NCBI RefSeq assembly: GCF_900199215.1
Contig: NZ_FZQA01000007.1
Coordinates: 62,001-126,000, forward strand
Length of the DNA stretch: 64,000 nt
Direction: 5' to 3'
Origin: Amphiplicatus metriothermophilus
GTDB taxonomy: Bacteria > Pseudomonadota > Alphaproteobacteria > Caulobacterales > Parvularculaceae
A program made the translations under genes and the position numbers. Position 1 is the first letter of the stretch, and each line of letters begins with the position of its first letter. Below are positions 1 through 9,482 of the stretch, one piece after another. Below the pieces are notes generated by a model. The model did no database searches. It worked only from the letters and a program-made list of their open reading frames with translations, and had not been told where the DNA came from.

Positions 1-475
1 ACAGGCTGTTGGAGATTCGGATCCCTCCAATAACCTTGTCCGCGCGGCGCCCGTTGCAGAGCCGGTAGAGAGCGGTCGTGTGCGTTTCTCTCAAGGCCGG
101 GTCTTCTATCATCGCGCCGGCCCAGAACGTTCCGTTCCGGTCGACACGGCCGTCGTTGAAGCGCGCATGGGAAGGCAGGGGCGGCCGATCTATCCACCGC
201 GCCGCGCCGCTCTCGAATGCGAAGAGCGCAAAGCCGCTCTCAAAGGCGACGACCAGCTGGTCCGATCGGCCGGAGAGAAGGCCGAACGAGCCGATCCTTT
301 CGGGCGTCGAAAATCTTTCAACTAATTGGAAGGGGAAGACAGTTCGATAAAGCGTTCGCCCTTCGATATCGGTCCACAGCGCCGCATTCGAACGGTCGTC
401 CCATACGACGCCTTCGCCCAGGGTGTTGGCGCACTCGACGGCGGCGACAAGAGAAACGCCGGATGATGGGGTCAT
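1..475 (-). CDS. SMP-30/gluconolactonase family sugar lactonase (3' end outside window)
   Basis: This is the N-terminal 158 residues of a SMP-30/regucalcin-type lactonase, reading off the left edge. Its start at 475 follows a GGGAGAGG ribosome site. The family hallmarks are visible: LGEGVVWD near residue 19, with the metal-binding Glu, then LWTDI, and RFNDGRVDRNGTFWAG, with the Asn-Asp pair that binds metal and substrate. Relatives hydrolyse sugar-1,4-lactones to sugar acids. It is the last visible gene of the leftward ABC/GH51 operon. Given the dehydrogenase and dehydratase nearby, arabinonolactone (or xylonolactone) hydrolysis is the likely job. That substrate is inferred from context; the family call is firm. 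Confidence 0.85.
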   Translation of the reverse strand, partial: MTPSSGVSLVAAVECANTLGEGVVWDDRSNAALWTDIEGRTLYRTVFPFQLVERFSTPERIGSFGLLSGRSDQLVVAFESGFALFAFESGAARWIDRPPLPSHARFNDGRVDRNGTFWAGAMIEDPALRETHTTALYRLCNGRRADKVIGGIRISNSL

Positions 476-496
476 TGGTTCCAACCTCTCCCGGGG

Positions 497-564
497 TTTT
501 TCGGGCGATGGAATGAGAAACGCAAGGCCTGACGCAGTCGCGGGCGCCAGCGTTGCCCGAAAAA
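497..564. repeat. 10-bp perfect inverted repeat in intergenic gap
   Basis: TTTTTCGGGC at 497-506 is repeated as its exact complement GCCCGAAAAA at 555-564, with 48 bases between. It lies in the 144-bp gap between the GH51 gene and the lactonase. The T and A runs are on the wrong sides for an intrinsic terminator on either strand, so an operator pair or a structural RNA element is possible. No function can be assigned. Confidence 0.3.
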
Positions 565-619
565 CTGAAGTTCTTGTACGGCGCGATAGGCAACGCATCG
601 GGTCGATGACTTATCGTCG

Positions 620-2131
620 TCATGGCGTCAGCCGCGTGACGAAAACGTTCCACGACAAAGGCTTGAGACGCGCGGAGAGGATCTCGCCGTCGATGGTCGC
701 GCTTTGGTGGGGCTTCGGCGCGACCGTATTCGGCGCCTCCCTGGTGTTTGCCGCCTTCAGATCGTCGTGATGCAGCTCGAACGCTTCTTCGAGGCGGCGA
801 GGGCCGAAGCCGCGCAGCTCCGCCTTGAGCGCCATTTCCGCATCTAGGCTGCGATTAAGCGCGAAGACGGCGACGCGCCCGCTTTCGGGATCGTGCAGGA
901 CCGATGAGACGAGCAGGGGCGCGGCGTCATACTTGCCGGCCGCGAACCGGCCGGTCTCGATCTTGGCGCGCATCACCTCACCGCGAGCGAAGCGCGACGA
1001 CAACGCGAATGGATGAAAGATCGTCTGTCGCCAGGCGGGCCCGCCGGGTTCTGTCATGATCGGGCCGATGACGTTGACGAGCTGGGCGAGGCAGGCGACT
1101 TTCACGCGGTCGGCATTGTTCATGAGCGTGATAAGCGCGCCCCCGACGACCAGAGCGTCTTCGACGTTGTAGACCTCTTCGAGAAGCCGCGGCGCTAGGG
1201 GCCAGCCGGGCTTGCGCAGATGCTTGCCGCCATGCGCCTTGTACCAGACGTTCCATTCGTCGAGAGACAGCATGATGCGCTTCGGGCTGCGCCTTTTTGC
1301 GGCGATAGCGTCGGCGATCGCCGCGACTTCGGTGATGAAGCAGTCCAGGTCGTCTATAGCCGTCAGAAATTTTTCGATGTCGTTCTCATCGTTGCGAAAG
1401 TACTGATGCAGGGAGATGAAGTCGACATGCTCGAAGCAAAGATCGAGCACTTCGTACTCCCATGCCCTGTAGGTAGGCATGTCGCGATAGGACGATCCGC
1501 ATACGGCGAGCTGAAGGCTGTCACATCCCAAGCGCATGACTTTCGCCGTTTCCTGAGCGATGCGGCCATACTCGCGCGCGGTCTTGGCGCAGATCTGCCA
1601 GGGGCCGTCCATCTCGTTTCCAAGACACCAGAACTTCACATCATGCGGCTCCTCGTAGCCGTGCGATCGCCTGAGCTCAGACCAGTACGTCCCCCGGGGA
1701 TGGTTGCAGTATTCGAGAAAATTGCGCGCTTCGTCGGGCCCGCGCGTGCCGAGGTTGACCGCGAACATCGGTTCGAGTCCGGCAACCCGGCACCAGTCGA
1801 TGAACTCGTTCGTTCCGAACTGATTGGTCTCCGTCGCGCCCCAGGCGAGATCGCGCCGCACGGGACGGCGATCTTTGGGTCCGACGCCATCCTCCCAGTT
1901 GTAGCCTGAAAGGAAATTGCCGCCAGGATAGCGCCCGATAGTCGGGCCGAGCTCCCTGGTCAGTGCGAGTACATCGCGCCGGAAACCCTTCTCATCGGCT
2001 TCGCGATGATCGGGCTCATAAACGCCGCTGTAAACGCAGCGCCCCATATGTTCTACAAACACACCGAAAATACGGCGGTCCAACGGCGCGAGAACAAAGT
2101 CGCGATCGACGATGAGGCGAGATTTCAGCAT
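620..2131 (-). CDS. abfA: Alpha-L-arabinofuranosidase, GH51, cytoplasmic
   Basis: A 503-residue GH51 enzyme that removes terminal alpha-L-arabinofuranosyl groups from arabino-oligosaccharides. Family landmarks are FGVFVEHMGRCVYSGVYEP near residue 22, RYPGGNF near 67, the acid/base Glu173 in CLGNEMDG and the nucleophile Glu292 in LDEWNVWY. There is no signal peptide, so it should act in the cytoplasm on imported oligomers. That suits its place 24 bp after the solute-binding protein gene in the ABC operon. The start at 2131 has a GGGAG ribosome site. Length matches intracellular family members. The window holds a second, secreted GH51 at 11837-13381. Confidence 0.93.
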   Translation of the reverse strand: MLKSRLIVDRDFVLAPLDRRIFGVFVEHMGRCVYSGVYEPDHREADEKGFRRDVLALTRELGPTIGRYPGGNFLSGYNWEDGVGPKDRRPVRRDLAWGATETNQFGTNEFIDWCRVAGLEPMFAVNLGTRGPDEARNFLEYCNHPRGTYWSELRRSHGYEEPHDVKFWCLGNEMDGPWQICAKTAREYGRIAQETAKVMRLGCDSLQLAVCGSSYRDMPTYRAWEYEVLDLCFEHVDFISLHQYFRNDENDIEKFLTAIDDLDCFITEVAAIADAIAAKRRSPKRIMLSLDEWNVWYKAHGGKHLRKPGWPLAPRLLEEVYNVEDALVVGGALITLMNNADRVKVACLAQLVNVIGPIMTEPGGPAWRQTIFHPFALSSRFARGEVMRAKIETGRFAAGKYDAAPLLVSSVLHDPESGRVAVFALNRSLDAEMALKAELRGFGPRRLEEAFELHHDDLKAANTREAPNTVAPKPHQSATIDGEILSARLKPLSWNVFVTRLTP

Positions 2132-2155
2132 GCGAATATTCTCCCTGATGACAGG

Positions 2156-3475
2156 TCATATATGGTCCAGAATGTCGTTTACCCGGCGTTCCATGTCCGC
2201 GAGCGCCTGAGGGATCGTTTTCGCGCCGCTTATGGCCGCTGCGGCTTCCTGGCCGATGATTGTCTCTATGGGGAATTGCCGACGCACTTGCTTGGGCAAG
2301 GGCGTCGCGATTTCGGCCAGTTTCGCCAGCTGCGGACGGTAGGGCAGGGAGCGCCACGCCTCGCTTTCGATGATCGATTTGAAAACCGGCAGATGCCCCG
2401 TTCTGGACCAGTCGAAGTTATGCGCGGTGAAGAATCTCAAAAACCGAACGGCGGCCTCTCTCGTCGCAGGCGAGCGCTTGTCGTTTCTGGGCATGACCCA
2501 ATTATGGCCGTCGGCGTATACGACGTCATAGGCGAAGAGCTGCGGGTACGGAACGACAATATATCCGCCAGATAACGGATTTCCGGGCTCTTTTGAACGC
2601 GCATCGAAAGTTCCGACCATCCATGTGCCGACAAGGAAGACTCCGCCGTCGCCGCGCATGAAGCCGGCGACAGCGGCGCTGTAGTCTTGGTTCCTGGTCG
2701 TGTGATTTTCCTCGAAGATCGTCTTGAACAGGGCCAGCGCGCGGGTGGCTTCGAGCGTCTGAAAGTTCGCTCTGCCGTCCGCCGTGTAGAGTTCGGCGCC
2801 CTGCTGCATGGCGAAAGTGTAGAAGTTGCGCGCGAAGCCGGCGTATTCGTTGGCCGTTCCTTGCACGAAATAAGGCTTGCCGATGCGCTCCCTGAATCGC
2901 CGCGCATGGGCGTAGAGCTCGTCAGGCGAGCGGGGCAGCAACGGCTCGCCGTCGCCGATGAGGCGGGCTTCGCGAAAATAGTTCAGATTGATGTGCCAAA
3001 GAGGCGCCCAGGTGTCGATCGGCGCGCTCCACAGCTCGCCTTCTATGGTCACTGCTCGCCTTGCTGCGTCGGTCAGATCGTCAGTGCGCACGCCGGCGAC
3101 GGCGAGAAGTTCTCCCATAGGCTCAAGTAGGCCGCGAGCTTGATAGTCGGAGATGACGGAACCATGCATGGTTACGAGATCGGGCGCGTCGTTTGCGGCG
3201 AGCTGGGCCGTAAGCTGATCATAGCCCGGCCAGAAGACGACATTCTCTATGACTTTTATGTCAGGGTTCTCGGCTTCGAACCTGTTTATGATGGCCGTCA
3301 TGATTCCGCATTCCCCGAATGCGGATGAGATGTCGACGACTGCGCCGTATTCCGCCTCGCAGGCGCCGAAAAATCGCTGTATGACGAGCTCGGTTCTGGC
3401 GTCTTTTTGCGCGCCGCAGGAAGAAAGTGCGAGAAGCATCGCCGTCAAGGGAAGGATTTTTACCAGGGATGTCAT
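2156..3475 (-). CDS. Sugar ABC transporter solute-binding lipoprotein (family 1)
   Basis: A 439-residue extracellular solute-binding protein of the carbohydrate uptake (CUT1) class. A lipoprotein signal ends in LALSSC, giving a lipidated Cys20, so the mature protein would be membrane-anchored in the periplasm. The body has typical features such as VTMHGSVISDYQARGLLEPM and NYYTFAMQQG-like segments. The ATG overlaps the stop of the preceding permease (ATGA), indicating translational coupling. Ligand is not readable from sequence; arabinose or short arabino-oligosaccharides follow from the neighbours. Whether the system works is doubtful because both partner permease genes contain stop codons. 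Confidence 0.88.
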   Translation of the reverse strand: MTSLVKILPLTAMLLALSSCGAQKDARTELVIQRFFGACEAEYGAVVDISSAFGECGIMTAIINRFEAENPDIKVIENVVFWPGYDQLTAQLAANDAPDLVTMHGSVISDYQARGLLEPMGELLAVAGVRTDDLTDAARRAVTIEGELWSAPIDTWAPLWHINLNYFREARLIGDGEPLLPRSPDELYAHARRFRERIGKPYFVQGTANEYAGFARNFYTFAMQQGAELYTADGRANFQTLEATRALALFKTIFEENHTTRNQDYSAAVAGFMRGDGGVFLVGTWMVGTFDARSKEPGNPLSGGYIVVPYPQLFAYDVVYADGHNWVMPRNDKRSPATREAAVRFLRFFTAHNFDWSRTGHLPVFKSIIESEAWRSLPYRPQLAKLAEIATPLPKQVRRQFPIETIIGQEAAAAISGAKTIPQALADMERRVNDILDHI

Positions 3476-4296
3476 CGTCCGGCGGCTCCAGCGACGGCCT
3501 GAACGATGTATTTCTGGAAGAACAGATAGAAGATCAGAATCGGCAGTGCGGCGAAGACGGCCTGCGCCATGAGAAAGCCCAGCCCCTCAGTTTGCGCGAA
3601 GTTTATCTGCGTCGAGGCGATTCCCACGGTGAGTGTAAACATGTCCTTGTTGGTGGCGGAAATGAGCGGCCACCAGTAGTCGTTCCAAACGGACAGAAAG
3701 GTAAAAATCCCGAGCGTCGCCTGCGCCGACACCGTCAGGGGAAAGAGCACTTTCCAGAAAACCTTGAAACGGGAAGCATTGTCGATGAGCGCGGCTTCAT
3801 CGATTTCCTTCGGAATGGCCCTGAAATATTGAGTCATCAGGAACACGCCGAACGGCGCGGCGAGGCTTGGCGCGATCAGCGCGGCGTAGGTGTTATGCAT
3901 CGATACGGCGCTGAACATCTGGTGGCGCGCGATGATTACCGCCTGCTCTGGCACGGCGAGACCGAGCAGTACCACGATGAAAAGGAGCTAGCGTCCCGGA
4001 AATTCAAGCCGGGCGAAGCCGTAGCCGGCGAGCGAAGACAGAACCAGCACGCCTGTCGTCGTCAGAAGCGAAACGATTAGGCTGTTTATGATCCAATGGA
4101 AAACCTGGCCATCGCCAAGAATGGCGGTGTAATTTGTAAGCGTGTAGGGCGCGCGAAAGACCGAACTTGTGTCCGCCATAAGGGCGGCGTTGTCCTTGAA
4201 CGAGAGCGCGAGCACCCATAGCAAGGGCGCGAGCATCGCGATCGCGCCGAGAGCGAGCGCTGCGAGCGCGGCCGGATGAAGCGGGCGGGCGTTCAT
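3472..4296 (-). pseudogene. MalG-type sugar ABC permease, interrupted by in-frame TAG
   Basis: One continuous 275-codon frame encodes a MalG-like inner-membrane permease, but codon 103 (3988-3990) is TAG. Before it the frame reads NARPLHPAALAALALGAIAM through to GYGFARLEFPGR. After it comes LLFIVVLLGLAVPEQAVIIA and the EAA-loop region FRAIPKEIDEAALIDNA. Family members read straight through this point without a gap, so the stop replaces one residue, for example a CAG-to-TAG change. A GTG five codons later could restart a C-terminal fragment. Start and stop overlap the flanking genes by ATGA. As read it should not make a full permease; a base error is possible. Confidence 0.82.
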
Positions 4297-5228
4297 GACC
4301 CGCTTCCTCTGCGCGAGGCGATGAAATACTGCGCCATCGCAGCGACAGCGATGATCGCGAACAGCACTTGGGCGGCCGCGGCAGCATAGCCGAGCTCCCA
4401 CTGTCGCCAACCGGTTTCGTAGATGAAGAGGACGATCGAGCGCGTCGCGTTGTTCGGCCCTCCCTGAGTCATCAACTGGGCTTGCCCGAAAAGCTGGAAT
4501 TGCAGAATGATCTCTATGGTGATGACGAGAACGGTCGTGCGCCGGACCGCAGGCAATGTGATGTGACGCAGCGTTCTCCAGCGGCCGGCATTGTCCAGCG
4601 CAGCCGCCTCGTATAGCTCGCGCGGCGTCTGCTGCAGGGCGGCCAGAAACAGAACCATCGGCAGGCCGCGGCACCACCATATCGTGGTGACCGCGATGGC
4701 TGGCATGGCGAAGCGCGGATCGTTGAGAAAGGCGACCGGCTCGGCGCCTGTCGCTTCGGCGGCCACCGCTAATAGTCCGCCGTCAGGTATATAGACAAGA
4801 CGCCAGACCAGCGTGACGACGGTGACCGACAGCACGGTCGAGGAAAAGAAGACGGTTCTCAACGCTGCCGCTCAGCGGGTCTGGCGGTTAAGGGCGAGAG
4901 CAAGCACAAATCCGAGTACGGTCAGCGTCGGCGCGGTCAACAGCACGAAATACAGCGTGTTCCAGACGGCTTGAAGGAAGATCGGATCGCGAAGCAGTCG
5001 AATGAAATTCAACAGACCGATGAAGGCTTCGACGCCGAACAGATCGGATTTCGTCGTCGACAGCCACAAACCCATGGCGAGCGGGATGACGATCATCAGC
5101 GCGAACGCTGCGAGGTAAGGCGCGACAAAGAGAAGATTCGCCCAGCCCTGCTGCGTCTGAACGTGCGCCGGCGCAGTCTCGATTTCTGCTGCCGGCGTGG
5201 CGGGGCGCATGGTCAGAGCGTCGCTCAT
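4293..5228 (-). pseudogene. MalF-type sugar ABC permease, interrupted by in-frame TGA
   Basis: A 312-codon frame encodes a MalF-like permease, but codon 119 (4872-4874) is TGA. The first part holds the N-terminal membrane segment (LLFVAPYLAAFALMIVIPLA) up to ALALNRQTR. The second resumes in the same frame at AAALRTVFFSSTVLSVTVVT and includes the EAA motif TPRELYEAAALDNAGRW. Homologues continue through this point (typically NR-x-x-R-G-x-x-x-FR), so a single substitution such as CGA to TGA explains it. It starts inside the ATPase stop (ATGA) and ends overlapping the MalG start. A TTG at 4862 could restart a fragment. The permease is probably non-functional, unless the base call is wrong. Confidence 0.82.
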
Positions 5229-6319
5229 GGGCGCCTCGCATGGTGACCGGCTCCGTCGCCGTCGAAAAGATGCGCGGCCTCCGCGCAGATCTTCAGCCCG
5301 CACGCCTCGCCGGCGTCGATGCGGGATGCGCCGACGTCTTCGGCGACGATTACTTCGCCGTTCGGCAGCTTCACATGTGCGAGGGTTCTTTCGCCCAGCC
5401 GCTCGACGAGCTGGATCTCTCCGCGCAGCTCGGCGCCGTCACAAGCCGCGATGCGCACATGCTCCGGCCGGAGGCCGACAAAGAAATCGCCTCTTTGCGG
5501 CAGGGAAAGGAACGGAATCGCGCTCTGAAAAGAGCATACGCCCGGTATAGAGACGCGCGCGTCGCCGTTATCGTCAGGCGATACGTTTGCGGACAGAATA
5601 TTCATCCTCGGCGAGCCGGCGAATGTCGCGACGAATCTGGTCGCCGGGCGCTCATATATTTCCATAGGCGAGCCGATCTGCTCGATGCGTCGCTCATTGA
5701 GCACGACGATGCGGTCTGCGAGCGTCATCGCTTCGACCTGATCGTGCGTGACGAATATCATGGTGGAGGCGAGTCGGCGATGAAGCTGCGCCAGCTCGAT
5801 GCGGGTGCGCGAGCGCAGCGCCGCGTCCAGATTGGAAAGCGGTTCGTCGAACAAAAACGCCTTGGGTTCTTTCACGATCGCCCTGGCGATGGCGACGCGC
5901 TGCTTTTGCCCTCCTGAAAGCTCGCCAGGGCGTCGGCTTAGAAGATGGACGATCTCCAGGCTCTCCGCGGCTGCCGCGATTCGCTTGTCAATCTCATCGC
6001 GAGGCGTGGCGATGTTCCGCAGGCCGAAAGAAAGATTGTCCCGCACCGTCATGTGGGGATAGAGCGCATAGTTCTGGAAAACCATGGCTACGCCGCGCGC
6101 GCCCGGCGGCAGGGGGTCAATGCGGACGCCGTCGAGATGGATTTCGCCGTGATCGGCCGTCTCCAGTCCAGCGATCATTCTGAGAATGGTGGATTTGCCA
6201 CATCCTGAAGGGCCGAGGAGAACGACGAACTCGCCGGGCGCGATGTTGAGCGAGATACGCTCCACGACGGAGACCTCGCCGTAGCGTTTGCTGACATTGA
6301 CCAGCTTCAAGCCCGACAC
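5225..6319 (-). CDS. Sugar ABC transporter ATPase (UgpC/MalK type)
   Basis: A 364-residue ATP-binding subunit of a CUT1 sugar importer. Walker A GPSGCGKST lies at 36-44, the signature LSGGQ at 134-138, Walker B FLFDEP at 155-160 and the H-loop in FVTHDQVEAM. The C-terminal third is the regulatory OB-like (TOBE) region found in MalK/UgpC proteins. It starts at GTG 6319, seven bases after GGGAGG, and is the first gene of the leftward operon. The ATPase is intact although both permeases behind it are interrupted. Such ATPases can be shared between several CUT1 systems, which might explain its survival. Confidence 0.92.
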   Translation of the reverse strand: MSGLKLVNVSKRYGEVSVVERISLNIAPGEFVVLLGPSGCGKSTILRMIAGLETADHGEIHLDGVRIDPLPPGARGVAMVFQNYALYPHMTVRDNLSFGLRNIATPRDEIDKRIAAAAESLEIVHLLSRRPGELSGGQKQRVAIARAIVKEPKAFLFDEPLSNLDAALRSRTRIELAQLHRRLASTMIFVTHDQVEAMTLADRIVVLNERRIEQIGSPMEIYERPATRFVATFAGSPRMNILSANVSPDDNGDARVSIPGVCSFQSAIPFLSLPQRGDFFVGLRPEHVRIAACDGAELRGEIQLVERLGERTLAHVKLPNGEVIVAEDVGASRIDAGEACGLKICAEAAHLFDGDGAGHHARRP

Positions 6320-6335
6320 ATGGCCTCCCAGTTGA

Positions 6336-6360
6336 ATAGTATTATATTATTATATTAAGC
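6336..6360. promoter_or_regulatory. AT-rich candidate operator/promoter of the ABC operon
   Basis: TATTATAT occurs twice in tandem (6340-6347 and 6348-6355) in an otherwise GC-rich region. It lies 17 bases before the GTG of the ABC ATPase. Read on the minus strand it gives TATAAT hexamers that could be a -10 box. The same octamer occurs before GH43 at 17220-17227, and a near match lies before the GntR gene. I infer a shared operator overlapping the promoter; it is not proven. Confidence 0.45.
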
Positions 6361-6497
6361 ATGTTTCGGCCCGATCTTCACGGTCCGGAGCCCCCCAGCG
6401 CGACGGTATTTAGCAGCAGGCGATTGCCTCTTGTCAATCTCGGGCGAATGTTTCAAGAAAGGCTTATAGGCAGACAAATATGATAAATGAGGCGAGA

Positions 6498-7634
6498 ATG
6501 GCCAGGAAGGCGTGTACAATCGCGGTGGTCGCTCTTTACGGATATTCAAGCGCGGCGATAGCGGCTGAGGCCGAGCGCGCGCAGTTCGGCGCGCTGGCGG
6601 ACGGCCGCAAGGTCGAGGCGGCCGTCCTCGCCAATTCCAACGGCGTGTCGGCGCGGATCATCGCGCTCGGCGCAACGCTGCAGTCGCTTTCAACGCCTGA
6701 TCGCGATGGCGAAATCGACGACATCACGCTCGGCTACGACACGGCTGCGCAGTATATGGCCAAGCCGCAATATTTCGGAGCTACGGTGGGGCGCTACGCC
6801 AACCGCATCGCGAACGGGCGGTTCGAGGTCGACGGGAAGGTCTATCAACTTGAGACCAATGACGGCGAGAATCATCTTCACGGCGGTTTCGACGGGTTCG
6901 ACAGGAAACTCTGGACGCTCGAATCGGTCTCCAGCGAGAACGCAGAGGCGCGAGCCGTTTTCGTTTACGTCAGCGCCGACGGGGACGGGGGGTATCCCGG
7001 AACCCTGACGGCCCGCGCCATATACACGCTCAACGACGCCGACGAACTCACGATCGAGTATCAGGCGACGACCGACAGACGCACGATCGTCAACATCACC
7101 AATCACAGCTTTTTCAATCTGGCCGGCCAGCGCGCCGCCCGCAGTGCCATGGACCAGCGCCTCGTCCTGAACGCGGACGCGTTCACGCCCGTCGACGAGG
7201 GACTCATTCCGACCGGCGAGCTTCGCGCCGTCGCCGGTTCGCCCTTCGACTTCCGAAAGCCTGCGCCGGTTGGCGCGCGCATTCGCGACGCGTCTAATGA
7301 GCAGATTCTTCTGGGTCGCGGATACGACCATAATTATGTCATTAAGGGCGAGGCGGGCGAAATGCGCTTCGCCGCTCGGTTGGAGGATCCCGTCTCTGGG
7401 CGCGCGCTTGAGCTGTGGACCGACGCTCCCGGCGTTCAGTTCTATAGCGGCAATTTTCTGGACGGGACTATCGTCGGCAAAGGCCGGCGCGCCTACCGGC
7501 AGGGTGACGGAATCTGTCTTGAGCCCCAGACCTTCCCCGATGCGCCGAACCAGAAATATTTCCCCTCGCCCTATCTCGACCCTGGCGAGACATACAGCAA
7601 CAAGATGATCTTGCGGCTGAGCGTTTCTGAGTAG
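6498..7634 (+). CDS. galM: Aldose 1-epimerase, secreted
   Basis: A GalM-family mutarotase of about 378 residues that interconverts alpha and beta sugar anomers. Landmarks are VGRYANRIANGRF and NDGENHLHGGFDGFDRKLW (catalytic-region His), NITNHSFFNLAG, and the C-terminal LWTDAPGVQFYSGNFLDGT with QTFPDAPNQ. The ATG at 6498 follows GAGGCGAG and gives a clean signal peptide ending near AAIAAEA, so I prefer it to the ATG at 6480. Export to the periplasm is likely. It begins the rightward pair with the sugar-acid dehydratase, where it would supply the anomer that the pentose dehydrogenase uses. Confidence 0.9.
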   Translation: MARKACTIAVVALYGYSSAAIAAEAERAQFGALADGRKVEAAVLANSNGVSARIIALGATLQSLSTPDRDGEIDDITLGYDTAAQYMAKPQYFGATVGRYANRIANGRFEVDGKVYQLETNDGENHLHGGFDGFDRKLWTLESVSSENAEARAVFVYVSADGDGGYPGTLTARAIYTLNDADELTIEYQATTDRRTIVNITNHSFFNLAGQRAARSAMDQRLVLNADAFTPVDEGLIPTGELRAVAGSPFDFRKPAPVGARIRDASNEQILLGRGYDHNYVIKGEAGEMRFAARLEDPVSGRALELWTDAPGVQFYSGNFLDGTIVGKGRRAYRQGDGICLEPQTFPDAPNQKYFPSPYLDPGETYSNKMILRLSVSE

Positions 7635-7658
7635 CCCTGGAGCTCGAAAGGTCGAAGC

Positions 7659-9464
7659 ATGAGCCGTGAAGGAAAAAAATCGTCGAGGAAACTACGCTCC
7701 CAGGCCTGGTTTGATAATCCCGCCAGCCCCGATATGACGGCGCTCTATCTCGAAGCCTATATGAATTACGGCCTGTCGCTAGATGAACTGCAATCCGGCA
7801 AGCCGATCATCGGCATCGCGCAAACCGGCAGCGATCTCAGCCCCTGCAATCGCCATCATTTGACTCTCGCCGCGCGCATTCGAGACGGCGTTCGCGAGGC
7901 GGGCGGCGTTCCGATCGAGTTTCCCGTTCATCCCATACAGGAGACGGGCAAGCGTCCGACTGCGGGCCTCGACCGCAATCTCGCCTATATGGCGCTCGTC
8001 GAGGTGTTGTACGGCTATCCCATCGACGGCGTCGTGCTGACTATCGGCTGCGACAAGACGACGCCTGCATGCCTGATGGCGGCGGCGACGGTCGACATTC
8101 CTGCGATTGCGCTTTCGGTCGGGCCGATGCTGAACGGCTGGCACGAAGGGCGGCGTATGGGCGCGGGCACAGTCGTGTGGAAGGCCCGCGAAATGATGGC
8201 GGCCGGCGACCTTGACAAGGAAGAGGTGATAAAACTTGTCGCGAGCGCCGCCCCGTCGACGGGATATTGCAACACAATGGGTACGGCGACGACGATGAAT
8301 TCGCTGGTCGAGGCGATGGGCATGTCCTTGCCCGGCTCGGCGGCGATACCGGCGCCGCATCGTGATCGCGCGGAATGCGCCTACTGGACCGGACGGCAGA
8401 TCGTCGAAATGGTGCATGCGGATCGCAAGCCGTCTGACATTCTTACGCGGAAGGCGTTCGAGAACGCCATTCGCGTGAACTCTGCGATCGGCGGTTCGAC
8501 GAATGCGCCCATTCATCTGATAGCGATCGCACGCCACATGGGCGTCGCGCTTTCCATAGACGACTGGCAGACATACGGGCGCGACATACCCATGCTCGTC
8601 AACATGCAGCCTGTCGGCGAATATCTAGGCGAGGATTATTTCCGGGCGGGAGGCGTTCCCGCCGTCGTAGCCGAGCTAATGAAGCACGGGCTTATACACG
8701 AAGATGCGCTGACGGCCAACGGTAGAACCATCGGCGAGAACTATCGCGATGCGAAAAGCCTCGATCAGGACGTCATTCGTCCCTACGACCGGCCGGTGAA
8801 GGAAAGGGCGGGCTTCACCGTTCTACGGGGTAACCTTTTTGACAACGCTATCATGAAAACAAGCGCCATATCGGAGGATTTCCGTCGGCGCTATCTGTCG
8901 AATCCTGACGATCCGGAGGCGTTCGAAGGCGTGGCCGTATGCTTCGACGGTCCGGAAGATTATCGCGCGCGCATAGACGATCCGACTCTCGATGTGAGTG
9001 AACGCTCAATCCTCATCATGCGCGGCGCCGGCCCCATAGGCTATCCGGGCGGGGCGGAAGTCGTGAACATGCGCGCGCCGTCAATGCTGATACGCGCCGG
9101 AATCGCCTCGCTACCTTGCATTGGAGACGGGCGACAATCAGGCACGTCGGGCAGCCCTTCAATTCTGAACGCCTCGCCCGAAGCGGCCGCCAACGGCGGC
9201 CTTGCGCTGCTGCGCACGGGCGACCGCATTCGCATCGATTTGAAGGTGGGAGAGGTGAACGTTTTGCTCGACGAAGAGGAACTGACGCGGCGCCGGCGGG
9301 AGCTGCTGGAAAGAGGCGGCTATCCCTACCCGGAAAGTCAGACGCCTTGGCAGGAATTGCAGCGCGGCGTCGTCGGCGGCCTGGGAGACGGAGCGGTTCT
9401 CGAACCGGCCGTGAAATATCAGAAAATCGCCCAAAAGTTCGGCGTTCCCCGCGATAATCATTGA
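7659..9464 (+). CDS. IlvD/Edd family sugar-acid dehydratase (probable L-arabonate dehydratase)
   Basis: A 601-residue iron-sulfur dehydratase of the IlvD/Edd family. Likely cluster ligands are Cys63 (DLSPCN), Cys131 (IGCDKTTP, followed by the conserved Lys133) and Cys204 (GYCNTMGTA). The subgroup signature [16 protein letters not shown] and the length match pentonate dehydratases (L-arabonate or D-xylonate to 2-keto-3-deoxypentonate) better than valine-pathway IlvD. Context supports this, since dehydrogenase, lactonase, ketodeoxy-acid dehydratase and semialdehyde dehydrogenase genes flank it. It lies 24 bp after galM. Sequence alone does not separate arabonate from xylonate. Confidence 0.87.
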   Translation: MSREGKKSSRKLRSQAWFDNPASPDMTALYLEAYMNYGLSLDELQSGKPIIGIAQTGSDLSPCNRHHLTLAARIRDGVREAGGVPIEFPVHPIQETGKRPTAGLDRNLAYMALVEVLYGYPIDGVVLTIGCDKTTPACLMAAATVDIPAIALSVGPMLNGWHEGRRMGAGTVVWKAREMMAAGDLDKEEVIKLVASAAPSTGYCNTMGTATTMNSLVEAMGMSLPGSAAIPAPHRDRAECAYWTGRQIVEMVHADRKPSDILTRKAFENAIRVNSAIGGSTNAPIHLIAIARHMGVALSIDDWQTYGRDIPMLVNMQPVGEYLGEDYFRAGGVPAVVAELMKHGLIHEDALTANGRTIGENYRDAKSLDQDVIRPYDRPVKERAGFTVLRGNLFDNAIMKTSAISEDFRRRYLSNPDDPEAFEGVAVCFDGPEDYRARIDDPTLDVSERSILIMRGAGPIGYPGGAEVVNMRAPSMLIRAGIASLPCIGDGRQSGTSGSPSILNASPEAAANGGLALLRTGDRIRIDLKVGEVNVLLDEEELTRRRRELLERGGYPYPESQTPWQELQRGVVGGLGDGAVLEPAVKYQKIAQKFGVPRDNH

Positions 9465-9479
9465 TCGGCCTGGGGCCGA
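9465..9479. terminator. Small hairpin between convergent genes
   Basis: TCGGCC-tgg-GGCCGA forms a 6-bp stem with a 3-base loop in the 18-bp gap between the convergent dehydratase and GH127 genes. There is no T-run, so termination is only suggested by position. Confidence 0.3.
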
Positions 9480-9482
9480 CGG

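Noticed and set aside
497-564. Inverted repeat as an intrinsic terminator
   Set aside because: The T-run precedes the stem and the A-run follows it on both strands, opposite to what termination needs.
3988-4874. Genome-wide stop-codon recoding as the explanation for the permease stops
   Set aside because: Both TGA and TAG end many intact genes in this window at family-typical lengths. Two different stops are also involved.
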